A DNA stretch of 64,000 bases from Psychromarinibacter sediminicola (GCF_029168335.1 NZ_JARGYC010000021.1:1-64000), one strand, 5' to 3'. Positions 1 through 9,199 are shown, counted from the stretch's first letter. Numbers and translations are program-made. The notes: a model not told the origin generated them from the sequence alone.

Positions 1-26
1 TTTCGAAACGAAATGCCCTGCCGACA

Positions 27-47
27 GGCGATTGCAGAGCAATCGCC
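27..47. other. Perfect hairpin near left edge
   Basis: A 9-bp perfect stem (GGCGATTGC / GCAATCGCC) closes a 3-nt AGA loop. It is followed by GC-rich sequence that can fold again (GGCGGCG, then CCGCCGCG). There is no T-tract. It may be the end of a gene left of the window or a leader structure for the next gene. The remaining bases 48-151 show no gene that I can support. Confidence 0.4.
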
Positions 48-151
48 GAGAGGCGGCGCTGCACGGCGTTCCGCCGCGCGAGGCAGGTGGAAATGTCCCA
101 CAAAAAAACCCTGTGTCGTGCAGTGTGGACGCAGGGTAAGGGGCGGTTTCG

Positions 152-1363
152 ATGCGGTATGCCTTCGCGGATTGTCTGCTGGACACGGGAAGCTACACGT
201 TTTCGCGCGCCGGCGAAGCCGTTCGGCTGGAGCCGCAGGTCTTCGACCTTCTGCGCCTGCTGGCCGAGACCCCCGGACAGCTCGTGACCCGCGACCGCCT
301 GATCGAGGCGGTCTGGCAGGGACGCATCGTCTCCGAGGCGACGATCAGCGCGCGCATCGCCGCCGCCCGCACGGCCGTCGGCGACACCGGCAAGGCGCAG
401 GCCGTGATCCGCACCGTCCCGCGCCGCGGCATCGAGCTGATCGCGCCGGTCCGCACCGAAGCGGCCGCGGATCCCGCATCGCCCGGCGACAGCCCTCCGG
501 CCGCCGCGGCGCCGGGCACGCAGCAGACGATCCGCTACACGACATCGCCCGACGGTACGATGATCGCCTATACCGTCTCCGGGACGGGCCCGCCGCTGGT
601 CATGGCCTCGCACCATGTGACCCATCTGGAACGCGACTGGGCGAGTCCCCTCTATCGCCCGATCCTCGACGCGCTTTCGTCGCGCCATAGGCTGATCCGC
701 TACGATATCCGCGGGACCGGTCTCTCCGATCCCGCCGGCACGGCGGACACGCTCGACCATCACCTGGCGGACCTGCGCAGCGTGGCCAGGGCGGCCGAGG
801 TGGTGCCGCCCTACGCGGTTCTCGCCGTGCTCAACAGCGCTGCCGTGGCGATCCGGCTGGCGGCCACCCGGCCGGACGAGATATCCCGCCTCGTCCTCCT
901 CGAAGGCTACGCCCGCGGCAGGGCGATGCGCGGCGACGACAACAAGAACCGGCCGGACGATCCCTTCATCTCGCTCCTGCAAAGCGGCGGCTGGGGCGAT
1001 CCGGCGAACGGCTTCATGCGCGCCTGGGTGTCGATTGCCGCGCCGGGGCTGACCTACGACGATGCGACCCACCCGATCGAACTGATCGGCAGCGCCACGA
1101 GGGCAGAGGACTCGCTCAAGAGCCGCGCCGTGATCGACCGTTTCGATGCCCGGCCCGACCTGCCGCGCGTCACCGCAGCGACGCTCGTCAGCCACGCCCG
1201 GAACGACACGCTCCATCCGCTGGCTGAGGGCCGCCTCATCGCCGCCTGCATACCGGGCGCCGCGTTCAACGTGGTCGAAAGCGGCAACACGCTTTGCCTC
1301 GCGCCCGATCCCGCAAGCGGGCCGCGTATCGCCACGATCCTCGACTTCCTCGCGCGGCCCTGA
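152..1363 (+). CDS. Winged-helix regulator with alpha/beta-hydrolase-like C-terminal domain
   Basis: The 403-residue protein has an OmpR/CadC-type winged-helix DNA-binding domain at about residues 1-100 (ending TVPRRGIELIAPV), a Pro/Ala-rich linker, and an alpha/beta-hydrolase fold from about residue 128. The nucleophile elbow is LNSAA with Ser229 instead of GxSxG. The acid position is probably Asp352 (ARNDTLHP). The expected catalytic His region reads SGNTLC, with Thr380 where His is expected, so the fold is probably a ligand sensor and not an enzyme. There is no receiver domain or membrane helix, so it should be a cytoplasmic one-component regulator. The start is ATG 152 after a GGGTAAGGGG stretch. 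Its targets are unknown. The family assignment is firm; the loss of catalysis is inferred. Confidence 0.75.
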   Translation: MRYAFADCLLDTGSYTFSRAGEAVRLEPQVFDLLRLLAETPGQLVTRDRLIEAVWQGRIVSEATISARIAAARTAVGDTGKAQAVIRTVPRRGIELIAPVRTEAAADPASPGDSPPAAAAPGTQQTIRYTTSPDGTMIAYTVSGTGPPLVMASHHVTHLERDWASPLYRPILDALSSRHRLIRYDIRGTGLSDPAGTADTLDHHLADLRSVARAAEVVPPYAVLAVLNSAAVAIRLAATRPDEISRLVLLEGYARGRAMRGDDNKNRPDDPFISLLQSGGWGDPANGFMRAWVSIAAPGLTYDDATHPIELIGSATRAEDSLKSRAVIDRFDARPDLPRVTAATLVSHARNDTLHPLAEGRLIAACIPGAAFNVVESGNTLCLAPDPASGPRIATILDFLARP

Positions 1364-1475
1364 TCTGCCGGGGCCCATGCTCTCTTGCGGAAAGCGAGGG
1401 GCCTGTCGCAGAAAAGCGCCACCGCTCGGCCGGCGCACCGCCATTCTCCAAGCGCCGGCCCTCGGGCCGACGCGC

Positions 1476-2552
1476 CTACGCCGCCCGGTCGGGAAACAGC
1501 CCGGCCAGCTCCCCCGGCGCCACCACGCCGCGCTCGGTGATCAGCCCGGTCACCAGCCGCGCGGGCGTCACGTCGAAGGCCGGGTTCCGCGCCGGCGTCG
1601 CATCGGGCGAGATCTGCACCGACGACACCGCGCCGTCCGCCAGCTTGCCCTGCACATGCGTGACCTCGTCGCCGCCCCGCTCCTCGATCGGGATCTCGAA
1701 GCCGTCCGAGATCGTCCAGTCGATCGTCGGCGAGGGCAGCGCCACGTAGAACGGCACCCCGTTGTCATGCGCCGCCAGCGCCTTCAGGTAGGTGCCGATC
1801 TTGTTGCACACGTCGCCCCGCGCCGTCGTCCGGTCGGTCCCGGTGATCACCAGATCCACCTCGCCCCGCTGCATCAGGTGCCCGCCGGCATTGTCCACGA
1901 TCAGGTCATGGCTCACCCCGTGCCCCGCCAGCTCCCAGGCGGTCAGCAAAGCGCCCTGGTTCCGCGGCCGGGTCTCGTCGACGAAGACATGCACCGGGAT
2001 ACCGGCCTCGTGCGCCTGGTAGATCGGCGAGGTCGCCGTGCCCCAGTCCACCGTCGCCAGCCAGCCCGCGTTGCAATGTGTCAGCACCCGCACCGGCCCG
2101 TCCTTCCGCGTCGCGATCTCGCGGACGATCTCCAGCCCGTGGACCCCGATCATCCGGTTCATCTCCACGTCCTCGTCGCAGATCGCCGCCGCCTTGGCGA
2201 AGGCCGCCGTCGCGCGGTCGCCCGCGGGCAGAGGCGCCACGGCGGCCCGCATCGCCTCCAGCGCCCAGCGCAGGTTGACGGCCGTCGGCCGCGTCGCGTG
2301 CAGCACCTCGCAGGTCTCGGTCAGGGTTCCGTCCGAGGGATCCCGCGCCATCGCGCAGGCCACACCGTAGGCCGCCGTCGCCCCGATCAGCGGCGCCCCG
2401 CGCACCCACATCTCGCGGATCGCGGCGGCGAACTCGTCCAGCGACTCGACCGTCACGACGCGGAACTCGTGCGGCAGCCAGCGCTGGTCGATGATCCGGA
2501 CCGCGCCGTCCTCCATCCAGATCGAGCGGTAATGCCTGTCGCCAACCTTCAT
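1476..2552 (-). CDS. mtnA: S-methyl-5-thioribose-1-phosphate isomerase
   Basis: This cytosolic enzyme of methionine salvage converts 5-methylthioribose-1-phosphate to 5-methylthioribulose-1-phosphate. The 358-residue length is normal for MtnA. Family motifs are visible: [16 protein letters not shown] near residue 50, [10 protein letters not shown] near 158, and the [20 protein letters not shown] block with its catalytic Asp near 237-256. It is a member of the eIF2B-like isomerase family. No other methionine-salvage gene lies nearby. It is transcribed away from the pxp operon, and the 479-bp gap upstream contains two palindromes (2639-2684). Translation initiation factor 2B-like isomerases with other substrates are the main alternative, but the motifs fit MtnA well. 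Confidence 0.93.
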   Translation of the reverse strand: MKVGDRHYRSIWMEDGAVRIIDQRWLPHEFRVVTVESLDEFAAAIREMWVRGAPLIGATAAYGVACAMARDPSDGTLTETCEVLHATRPTAVNLRWALEAMRAAVAPLPAGDRATAAFAKAAAICDEDVEMNRMIGVHGLEIVREIATRKDGPVRVLTHCNAGWLATVDWGTATSPIYQAHEAGIPVHVFVDETRPRNQGALLTAWELAGHGVSHDLIVDNAGGHLMQRGEVDLVITGTDRTTARGDVCNKIGTYLKALAAHDNGVPFYVALPSPTIDWTISDGFEIPIEERGGDEVTHVQGKLADGAVSSVQISPDATPARNPAFDVTPARLVTGLITERGVVAPGELAGLFPDRAA

Positions 2553-2638
2553 CGGATCCCCCTTTCGCAGATGCGCCGCACGTAAGCAGTCTCGCCCGCG
2601 CCCACAATGCGGTCAAAGAAAAACCGGGACGCCCGCAC

Positions 2639-2684
2639 GCAAGCGGCTTGGACGCCGCTTGCAAGCGCTTTGCAAAGCGCTTGC
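2639..2684. repeat. Two abutting palindromes (hairpin cluster)
   Basis: The first is an inverted repeat GCAAGCGGC (2639-2647) / GCCGCTTGC (2654-2662) with a 6-nt loop. It runs straight into an uninterrupted 24-bp perfect palindrome at 2661-2684 centred on TTTGCAAA. The pair lies about 90 bp upstream of mtnA in the gap between divergent genes. I see no gene or other signal in the rest of this gap (2685-3031), which is simply GC-rich. Function unknown: regulatory site, RNA structure and replication artefact are all possible. Confidence 0.7.
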
Positions 2685-3031
2685 CCGCGCCCCGCACGAA
2701 CCGGCTCTGCCCAACCACGCGCCTGCACCGGACGGCCGCCATGCCCTTCGACCCCGCCGCCCCCGTCCTGGCCCGGCTGCCGCAAGGCGACGTGGCCGTC
2801 CGATCCCAGGCGCACCGGGACCGCCTCCCCGACGTCGCACGCGGATCGGCACCCAAGGCTGGGGCGCGGCCCTGCCGGCCCGGCGCCCTCCGGACGGCAG
2901 CTGCGGCCGCTGGCCTACCCTGATCGCCCCGCGGGCGCCGGCGCACAACGACAGGCACCCACCCTGCCCCGCCCCCGTCCCACCGGGCAAGGCGGGTTGC
3001 CGACTCGCCCGTTCGGCCCGATGCTGCCGCC

Positions 3032-3787
3032 ATGACCGACGCGCCCGCCTTTCCCGCGATCCGCGACGTGGGCCTCTCCGGCCTGCTCGTCACCTTCGCC
3101 GACACCCTGTCCGAGCCCGCGAACCGCGCCGCGCTCGCCTTCCGCGCGGCCGTCGACGCGCAGGGCTGGGACGGCGTGCAGGAAACCGCGACCTCGCTGG
3201 CCTCGGCCTTCCTGCGCTACGACCCGCTGACGCTGGACCGCGACGCGCTGGCCGGCCGCCTGCGGGACCTGCTGGCCGAGACCGACTGGACCCGCGCGCC
3301 CCTGCCCGAGGGCCGCCGCCTCTGGACCATCCCCGTCGCCCTCGGCGGCGACGCCGGCCCGCAGTTCGATGAGGCCGCAGACGCCGCCGGTCTCACCCCC
3401 GACCAGGCGCGCGAGGAGATCGCCGCCGCCCGCACCCGCGTCCTGACCATCGGTTTCGCCCCGGGCCAGGCCTATCTGGGCCGGCTGCCCGAGCACTGGA
3501 ACATCCCCCGCCTGCAAGAGCTGACGCCGAACGTCCCCAAAGGCGCGCTCGTCGCGGCGATCCGCCAGCTCATCGTCTTCGCGCGGCCGACGCCCACGGG
3601 CTGGCGCCATATCGGCCAGACCGCCTTCCGCTCGTTCCGGCCGGACGCGGAGACGCCCTTCCCGCTCACCCCCGGCGACGAGATCGCCTTCTCGCCGGTC
3701 CCCGTCCGCGACATCGAAGCCCTGCAGGACAGCGACGACGGCGGCGCCACGGTCACGCCGATCCGCGAAGAAGGCGGTCCCGCCTGA
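3032..3787 (+). CDS. pxpB: 5-oxoprolinase subunit B (KipI-like)
   Basis: This is one of three subunits of the bacterial ATP-dependent 5-oxoprolinase, which opens pyroglutamate to glutamate in the cytosol. The 251-residue protein carries the allophanate-hydrolase-subunit-1/KipI fold. Recognisable blocks include VALGGDAGPQFDEAA (near 109) and IGFAPGQAYLGRLP (near 144). The adjacent order B-C-A with a one-base overlap into pxpC and an ATGA overlap into pxpA is the typical operon. By context the pathway recycles 5-oxoproline, a spontaneous glutamine by-product. Older databases call this family a sporulation-kinase inhibitor, which does not fit an alphaproteobacterium. Confidence 0.9.
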   Translation: MTDAPAFPAIRDVGLSGLLVTFADTLSEPANRAALAFRAAVDAQGWDGVQETATSLASAFLRYDPLTLDRDALAGRLRDLLAETDWTRAPLPEGRRLWTIPVALGGDAGPQFDEAADAAGLTPDQAREEIAAARTRVLTIGFAPGQAYLGRLPEHWNIPRLQELTPNVPKGALVAAIRQLIVFARPTPTGWRHIGQTAFRSFRPDAETPFPLTPGDEIAFSPVPVRDIEALQDSDDGGATVTPIREEGGPA

Positions 3788-4800
3788 TGAGCGCCACTCT
3801 GACCATCCACAGCGCCGGCCCCGGCCTGACGGTGCAGGACACCGGTCGCCCCGGCCACCTGGGCCAGGGCCTCTCGCGCGGCGGCGCCGCCGATCCGCTC
3901 GCGCTGGCCGAAGGCGCGGCGCTGCTGGGCCAGCCGCCCGACACCGCCGCCGTCGAGATGGCCGGCATGGGCGGCGTTGTCTCCGCCGACACCGACATCC
4001 GCATCGCGCTGACCGGCGCGCCCATGCAGGCCACCCTGAACGGCGAAAGGCTGACCTGGAACGCCAGCCACACCCTGCCCGCCGGCGCCCGCCTCGCCAT
4101 CGGCGGCGCGCGACAGGGCACCTACGGCTACCTCCACCTCGGCGGCGGCATAGCCACCGAGCCCGTGCTCGGCGCCCGCTCCGCCCACCTCGCCGCGGGG
4201 CTCGGCCGGGCGCTGGCCGAGGGCGACACCCTGCCCCTCGGCCCGGACCACGCCGGCGAGACCGGCCAGACGCTCGACATCGCCGACCGCTTCTCCGGCG
4301 GCACCGTGCGGGTCATCCCCTCGATGCAGACCGACCGCTTCGCCCCGGACGACCTCAAACGCTTCGAGGACACCGAGTTCACCCGCGACCCCCGCGGCAA
4401 CCGCATGGGCGTCAAGATGCGCTTCGACGGGGCGCCCTTCGCGGCGCAGGACCAGCTCCACATCCTGTCCGAGATCATCGTGCCCGGCGACATCCAGGCC
4501 ACCGGCGACGGCGCGCCCTTCGTCCTGCTGTCGGAATGCCAGACCACCGGCGGCTATCCCCGCATCGCCACCGTGATCCCGCCCGACCTGCCCCGCGTCG
4601 CCCAGGCCCGCGCCGGCGACACCATCCGCTTCGCCTTCGTCACCCGCGACGAGGCGCTGGCCGCCCTGCGCGACCACGCCAATCGACTGGCGCAACTGCC
4701 GAAATCCACCCGCCCCCTGGTCCGCAATCCGCACGACATCCCGGACCTCCTCGGCTATCAGCTGATCGGGGGCGTCACCACCGGGAGGGAAGAGCCATGA
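3787..4800 (+). CDS. pxpC: 5-oxoprolinase subunit C (biotin-dependent carboxyltransferase-like)
   Basis: The 337-residue KipA / urea-amidolyase-related protein partners PxpB in the 5-oxoprolinase complex. The family start is clear (LTVQDTGRPGHLGQGLSRGG, residues about 14-33), as are the later DRMG-like segment (RGNRMGVKMRF) and the ECQTTGGYPRIATV block near 254. The ATG at 3787 shares one base with the stop of pxpB, so the two are translationally coupled. Its stop overlaps the ATG of pxpA. The names 'allophanate hydrolase subunit 2' or 'carboxyltransferase' are historical; operon context makes the oxoprolinase role the best reading. Confidence 0.9.
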   Translation: MSATLTIHSAGPGLTVQDTGRPGHLGQGLSRGGAADPLALAEGAALLGQPPDTAAVEMAGMGGVVSADTDIRIALTGAPMQATLNGERLTWNASHTLPAGARLAIGGARQGTYGYLHLGGGIATEPVLGARSAHLAAGLGRALAEGDTLPLGPDHAGETGQTLDIADRFSGGTVRVIPSMQTDRFAPDDLKRFEDTEFTRDPRGNRMGVKMRFDGAPFAAQDQLHILSEIIVPGDIQATGDGAPFVLLSECQTTGGYPRIATVIPPDLPRVAQARAGDTIRFAFVTRDEALAALRDHANRLAQLPKSTRPLVRNPHDIPDLLGYQLIGGVTTGREEP

Positions 4801-5564
4801 CCACCGTCGATCTCAACGCCGACATGGGCGAAAGCTTCGGCCCCTGGCCGATGGGCAACGACGCCGCGCTGCTGGACATCGTGACCTCGGCCAACATCGC
4901 CTGCGGCTTCCACGCCGGCGACCCCGACACGATGGCACAAACCATGGCCCGCGCCGCTCGCGGCGGCGTCGGCATCGGCGCGCATCCCGGCCTTCTCGAC
5001 CTGCAGGGCTTCGGCCGCCGCCGGATGACCGTGCCGCACGAGACGCTGGCGAACTGGACCCGCTATCAGCTCGGCGCCGCCCAGACGATGGCCAAGGCCG
5101 CCGGGGCGCAGGTCCGCCACCTGAAGCTCCACGGCGCCCTCGGCAACATGACCTCCGAGGACGCCGAGATGGCAATGGCCTGCTACGCCGCCGCGCTCGA
5201 CGTGGACCCCGACATCGTCATCGTCGCGATGGCCGCCACCGCCCAGGAACGCGCCGTCCGCGATCTCGGCTGCGCCTATGCCGCCGAGATCTTCGCCGAC
5301 CGCGCCTATAACGACGACGCCACGCTGGTCGACCGCAGCCAGCCCCACGCCGTCATCCACGACCCCGACCACGCGGCGAGGCGCATCGCCGAGATGGTCT
5401 CCGAAGGCGCCATCGTCACCGACACCGGCAAGCGCATTCCGACCCGTATCGACACGATCTGCATGCACGGTGACAACGCCGACGCCGTCGCCCTGAGCCG
5501 CGCGGTGCGGAGCGGCCTGGAGACGGCCGGAATCGAGGTCCGGCGCTTCGCCGCGCGCCGGTAG
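4797..5564 (+). CDS. pxpA: 5-oxoprolinase subunit A (LamB/YcsF family)
   Basis: A 255-residue LamB/YcsF-family protein, the catalytic-barrel subunit of 5-oxoprolinase. The N-terminus shows the family signature VDLNADMGESFG, followed by SANIACGFHAGDP (about 33-45) and GAHPGLLDLQGFGRR. These hold the Asp and His residues conserved across the family. I chose ATG 4797 because it forms an ATGA overlap with the pxpC stop and lies 7 bases after a GGGAGGGA ribosome-binding site. Translation could be extended upstream in frame, but that would run deep into pxpC. This is the last gene of the pxpBCA operon. Confidence 0.92.
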   Translation: MTTVDLNADMGESFGPWPMGNDAALLDIVTSANIACGFHAGDPDTMAQTMARAARGGVGIGAHPGLLDLQGFGRRRMTVPHETLANWTRYQLGAAQTMAKAAGAQVRHLKLHGALGNMTSEDAEMAMACYAAALDVDPDIVIVAMAATAQERAVRDLGCAYAAEIFADRAYNDDATLVDRSQPHAVIHDPDHAARRIAEMVSEGAIVTDTGKRIPTRIDTICMHGDNADAVALSRAVRSGLETAGIEVRRFAARR

Positions 5565-5730
5565 CCGCCCCGCGGGGCGAGACCGCCCGCCTTCGCCCCG
5601 GCACTTTCGCGGGGCCGGCGCGAATTAGATCGAATGCAATGGAAAAACCCGCGCGCCTCCGATGGCGCTCACCGCCCGTTAACCCGAATCCCCCCATGGT
5701 CGCGTCCGCGTCCACCGAGGGAGATTGCAG

Positions 5731-7815
5731 ATGCGCGCCTTTTTGAAACAGGCCAGGGGCACCGGACCCGACCTCACGTCCGACCTGTTCGAGGCCGTCG
5801 GCGACCAGATCGCGGTTGCCTGGATCGGCGCCGACAGCCGGATCCAGCAGGCCACCGCCAGGTTCTGTGCCCTGACGGGCTGCGACCCCGCGAAGATCGC
5901 CGGCGTGTCGCATGATGACCTGCTCGCCACGAAGGACAAGGGCACCGCGGACCGCCGCGCGCTGTGGGAGGCGCTGAAGGCCGGCCGCTCCCAAACGACC
6001 GAGCCCCTCCTGCGAAACGACAGTGCCGGGCAATCGGTCCGGATCGGCGCCGACTACGTGCCGCTGATGGACGAGACAGGCGCCTTGCGCCGCGTCGTCC
6101 TGTTCGCCCGCGATGTCGGCCATCGCGCCGAGAACGACGGCGCGCAAAGCCGCCTGGACGCGCTCGACCGCTCGCAGGCACGGATCGAGTTCGAACCCGA
6201 CGGCACGATCCGCATGGCGAACGAGAACTTTCTGAAGACGATGGGCTACGGCCGCGAGGAGATCGTCGGCAAGCACCATCGCATCTTCGTCTCCGAGCAA
6301 GAGAGGCGGTCCGACGCCTACGGCTCCTTCTGGCGCGAGCTTGCCGAGGGTCAGTTCAAGGCGGGCGAATTCCGCCGGATCGGCAAGAACGGGCGCGAAA
6401 TCTGGCTGCGGGCCAGCTACAACCCGATCCTCGATGCCAAAGGGCGCGTCACCGGCGTCGTGAAAATGGCAAGCGACGTCACCGCCGACAAGCACGAGGC
6501 CCTTCTCGCGGAGTCCCGCCTGAAATCGCTGGACGCATCGCAGGCGATCATCGGGTTCGCGCAGGACGGCACGATCCGGACCGCGAACGCGAATTTCCTG
6601 AACGCCGTCGGCTATACGCTGGAGGAGATCAAGGGCCGCCACCACAGCATCTTCATGCCCGCCGAGGAGACCGGGACCGACGACTACCGCCGCTTCTGGG
6701 AGGATCTGCGCGCCGGTGTGTACAAGTCCGGCGAATTCCGCCGCATCGGCAAGTCGGGCCGGGAGATCTGGCTGCAGGCGACGTACAACCCGATCCGGGA
6801 CGAGGACGGACAGGTCATCGGGGTCGAGAAATTCGCCACCGACATCACCCCGACCAAAGAGGCGATCTCCGCCTTCCGCGACGCCGTCGCCGGGCTGGCC
6901 GCCAACGATCTATCCACGCGCGTGTCGCAGGACGTCCCGCGCGAGTTCCAGGAACTGAAAGAGCAGTTCAACAGTGCGCTCGAGTCGCTGTCCGACGTGA
7001 TCGCCGGCATCTCGGAACGCGCCGACCGGCTTCGCGCCGACACGACCCAGATCGACGGCGCCGCGAGCGATCTCAGCACCCGGACGGAACGCCAGGCCGC
7101 CACGCTGGAAGAGACCGCGGCCGCGCTCGACCAGATGACCGCCTCGGTCCGCAACGCCGCCCGCAGCGCCGAAGAGGCGTCGCAGACCTCCAACTCGGCC
7201 GAGCAGAGCACCTCCGCCGGGCTGGAAACCGTGCGCAAGGCGGTGCAGGCGATGAACGAGATCGCGCAAAGCTCGGAAAAGGTGTCGAAGATCACCGACG
7301 TGATCGACGGCCTCGCCTTCCAAACCAACCTGTTGGCGCTGAACGCCGGGGTCGAGGCCGCGCGCGCCGGCGAGACGGGGCGCGGCTTTGCCGTCGTCGC
7401 GTCCGAGGTGCGTCAGCTGGCCCAGCGGTCGTCCGAGGCGTCACAGGAGATCGCGGAACTGATCCGCACCACCTCCAGCCAGATCGACGGCGGCGTGAAG
7501 CTGGTGGACGAATCCGGCGGCGCCCTGGAACAGATCGCCGAATTCGTGAAGGAGATCCGCGGCAAGGTCGCCAGCCTCGCCGAGGCCGCGCAGGAGCAGT
7601 CCAGCGGGCTGGAAGACATCAACGCCGCGACGGGTCAGCTCGACAAGGTCACCCAGCAGAACGCGGCGATGTTCCAGGAGACGACGGCCGCGACCCAGTC
7701 GCTGGCCCGCGAGGTCGAGAACCTGTCGGAAAGCACCCGCGCCTTTTCCTTCACCGGCCACACCGACGACGACTCCGGCCACTGGCCCGCCGTGCCGGAA
7801 CGGCACAGCGCCTGA
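5731..7815 (+). CDS. Soluble methyl-accepting chemotaxis protein with three PAS domains
   Basis: The 694-residue cytoplasmic chemoreceptor has no membrane segment. An N-terminal PAS-like domain (about 15-135) is followed by two closely related PAS/PAC modules (about 140-255 and 262-378). These modules share the block GEFRRIGK[NS]GREIWL[RQ]A[ST]YNPI, which suggests internal duplication. A HAMP-like/linker stretch leads to the signalling domain, whose hairpin tip is near 524-560 ([22 protein letters not shown]). PAS domains of this type often bind haem or flavin and sense oxygen or redox state; the ligand here is unknown. ATG 5731 follows GAGGGAGA at ideal spacing, so I prefer it to an upstream TTG. 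No che genes are nearby, so it must feed a distant cluster. Confidence 0.9.
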   Translation: MRAFLKQARGTGPDLTSDLFEAVGDQIAVAWIGADSRIQQATARFCALTGCDPAKIAGVSHDDLLATKDKGTADRRALWEALKAGRSQTTEPLLRNDSAGQSVRIGADYVPLMDETGALRRVVLFARDVGHRAENDGAQSRLDALDRSQARIEFEPDGTIRMANENFLKTMGYGREEIVGKHHRIFVSEQERRSDAYGSFWRELAEGQFKAGEFRRIGKNGREIWLRASYNPILDAKGRVTGVVKMASDVTADKHEALLAESRLKSLDASQAIIGFAQDGTIRTANANFLNAVGYTLEEIKGRHHSIFMPAEETGTDDYRRFWEDLRAGVYKSGEFRRIGKSGREIWLQATYNPIRDEDGQVIGVEKFATDITPTKEAISAFRDAVAGLAANDLSTRVSQDVPREFQELKEQFNSALESLSDVIAGISERADRLRADTTQIDGAASDLSTRTERQAATLEETAAALDQMTASVRNAARSAEEASQTSNSAEQSTSAGLETVRKAVQAMNEIAQSSEKVSKITDVIDGLAFQTNLLALNAGVEAARAGETGRGFAVVASEVRQLAQRSSEASQEIAELIRTTSSQIDGGVKLVDESGGALEQIAEFVKEIRGKVASLAEAAQEQSSGLEDINAATGQLDKVTQQNAAMFQETTAATQSLAREVENLSESTRAFSFTGHTDDDSGHWPAVPERHSA

Positions 7816-7885
7816 CCCGCGGCCGGCGCGGCCCACCCCGTCGCCCGGCGTTCCCACGGCTGACGCTGGTCTTCGCGACAACCCG

Positions 7886-7904
7886 CCCCGGCCTTTTGCC
7901 GGGG
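7886..7904 (+). terminator. Possible terminator downstream of the chemoreceptor
   Basis: A perfect 7-bp stem CCCCGGC / GCCGGGG has a CTTTT loop and lies 70 bp after the chemoreceptor stop. No U-tract follows, so intrinsic termination is uncertain. The rest of the 319-bp gap (7816-8134) is GC-rich without a gene, except for the AT-richer 57-bp repeat at 8014-8070. Confidence 0.35.
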
Positions 7905-8013
7905 CCCGTCGCCTGGAAAGGGCACCCAGCTCAAGACCGGGGAAGGGGCCGGCACGAGGCCGGGGGCGGTGCAGCACGAGGACGTGCCGCACAGCCTGGA
8001 CACCCCAATGTCA

Positions 8014-8070
8014 GTTACCGCTATCATTAACGATTTCAAAGAGTTGACATACCGTCCAACCTTGGACACC
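8014..8070 (+). repeat. 57-bp dispersed element, copy A
   Basis: This 57-bp block begins GTTACCGCTATC and ends in a GTCCAACCTTGGACACC motif, whose core GTCCAA-CC-TTGGAC is a perfect inverted repeat. A second copy in inverted orientation lies at 18260-18316. The two match at about 43 of 57 positions without gaps. The ends are nearly invariant, with CAAAGA and TTG held at fixed spacing in the middle. A TGGACACCC word occurs both just before (7997) and at the end (8063) of this copy. The element is clearly more AT-rich than its surroundings. GTTACCGCTATC resembles half of a LacI-family operator, but that is only a resemblance. Confidence 0.6.
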
Positions 8071-8134
8071 CTCGGACAAGCCCGATTGACCCGCCCGCCG
8101 AACTCCGCCATCACACGGCAACCGCCCCGCCCGG

Positions 8135-8878
8135 ATGCCGCCGATGAAGCCCTTCCTGATCCTCCAGCTCCGCCCCGAGACCGAGGCCGCCGACAACGAA
8201 TACGAGGCGTTCCTCTCCAAGGGCGGCCTCACCCCGGCCGACACCCATCGCATCCGTCTCGACCAGGAGGTCCTGCCCCCCGACCTCGATCTGTCCGTCT
8301 ATGCGGGCACCATCGTCGGCGGCGGCCCCGGCTGCGTCTCCGACCCCGACGCCGCCAAGCCGCCGGTCGAGAAGCGGATAGAGGACGCCGTGATGAGCCT
8401 GATGCCCGAGATCACCGCCCGCGACCTGCCGTTCCTCGGCTGCTGCTACGGCATCGGCATCCTCGCCCATCACCTCGGCGGCGCGGTCTCCAAGGCCCGC
8501 TACGGCGAACCCGTCGGCACCTCCACCTGCCACCTCACCGACGCCGGCCGCAGCGACCCGCTCCTCGCCGGCTGCCCCGACAGCTTCGACGCCTTTGTCG
8601 GCCACAAGGAGGCCGCCCAAAACCTGCCGCCCGGCGCCACCCACCTGCTGCGCTCCGATGCCTGCCCGTTCCAGATGATCCGCCATGGCAGCCACGTCTA
8701 CGCCACCCAGTTCCACCCGGAGGCCGACCCCCAAGTCTTCCACCTCCGCATCGACATCTACAAACACCGCGGCTATTTCCCGCCCGAGACGGCCGACGCG
8801 CTGCACGCCATGGTCGACGCCGCCGACGTCCATGCCCCGGAGCGGATCCTGAAGAATTTCGTGGCCCGTTACGGCTGA
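8135..8878 (+). CDS. Class I glutamine amidotransferase-like protein
   Basis: A 247-residue GATase1-domain protein similar to the stand-alone GMP-synthase-like amidotransferases. The likely nucleophile is Cys104 in FLGCCYGIGIL, and the His-x-Glu pair is in ATQFHPEAD near residue 190. The G-G-G-P oxyanion-strand motif (VGGGPGCVSDPD) is near 61-72. With no fused synthetase domain, it probably hydrolyses glutamine or a gamma-glutamyl compound in the cytosol. The substrate cannot be read from sequence. ATG 8135 and ATG 8144 are both in frame. It ends 10 bases inside the convergent DUF2834 gene. Confidence 0.82.
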   Translation: MPPMKPFLILQLRPETEAADNEYEAFLSKGGLTPADTHRIRLDQEVLPPDLDLSVYAGTIVGGGPGCVSDPDAAKPPVEKRIEDAVMSLMPEITARDLPFLGCCYGIGILAHHLGGAVSKARYGEPVGTSTCHLTDAGRSDPLLAGCPDSFDAFVGHKEAAQNLPPGATHLLRSDACPFQMIRHGSHVYATQFHPEADPQVFHLRIDIYKHRGYFPPETADALHAMVDAADVHAPERILKNFVARYG

Positions 8879-9195
8879 ATCGCCACTGGCCGCGTCCGCA
8901 GGAACAGGTAGAGCGGCAACCCACAGCTCACCCCGATGCAGAACGTCGCCGGCACCGCGACCAGCGCCAACCAGTTCCGCCGCACCCAGGTCTCCGCCAC
9001 GATCCAGACCGTCAGCGCCACCGCCGCGATGGTCAGGTCCAAGACCAGCCCCGTGCTCCCCGCGTTCACGTACCAAGACGACACCAGCGCCGAGAGCGAC
9101 CAGCCCTCCTCGCGCCAGAACGTCACGAACCAGACCATCGGATGCACCGCGCCCCAGACCGCGAGCGCCAGATAGATCATCCGAAGCCCCGACAT
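8869..9195 (-). CDS. DUF2834 family small membrane protein
   Basis: A 108-residue integral membrane protein with three hydrophobic segments (about 4-24, 45-66 and 75-98). The opening YLALAVWGAVHPMVWF and the segment with WYVNAGSTGLVLDLTIAAVA fit the DUF2834 family of unknown function. It is the last gene of a minus-strand set after argH and the small lipoprotein. Its 3' end overlaps the convergent amidotransferase gene by 10 bases, so the two transcripts must be complementary there. Confidence 0.75.
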   Translation of the reverse strand: MSGLRMIYLALAVWGAVHPMVWFVTFWREEGWSLSALVSSWYVNAGSTGLVLDLTIAAVALTVWIVAETWVRRNWLALVAVPATFCIGVSCGLPLYLFLRTRPVAIQP

Positions 9196-9199
9196 CGGC

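Noticed and set aside
3032-5564. KipI/KipA reading of the pxp genes as kinase inhibitors
   Set aside because: The B-C-A arrangement with LamB/YcsF fits the 5-oxoprolinase set, and sporulation kinases are not expected in this lineage.
5675-5690. TTAACC half-site upstream of the chemoreceptor as a CtrA site
   Set aside because: There is a single half-site and the TTAA-N7-TTAA spacing is not met. Chance occurrence cannot be excluded.
8008-8140. Short ORF through 57-bp element copy A (MSVTAIINDFKELTYRP...)
   Set aside because: Copy B gives a similar peptide, but substitutions are spread equally over codon positions and no synonymous excess is seen. A start codon is missing in copy B.
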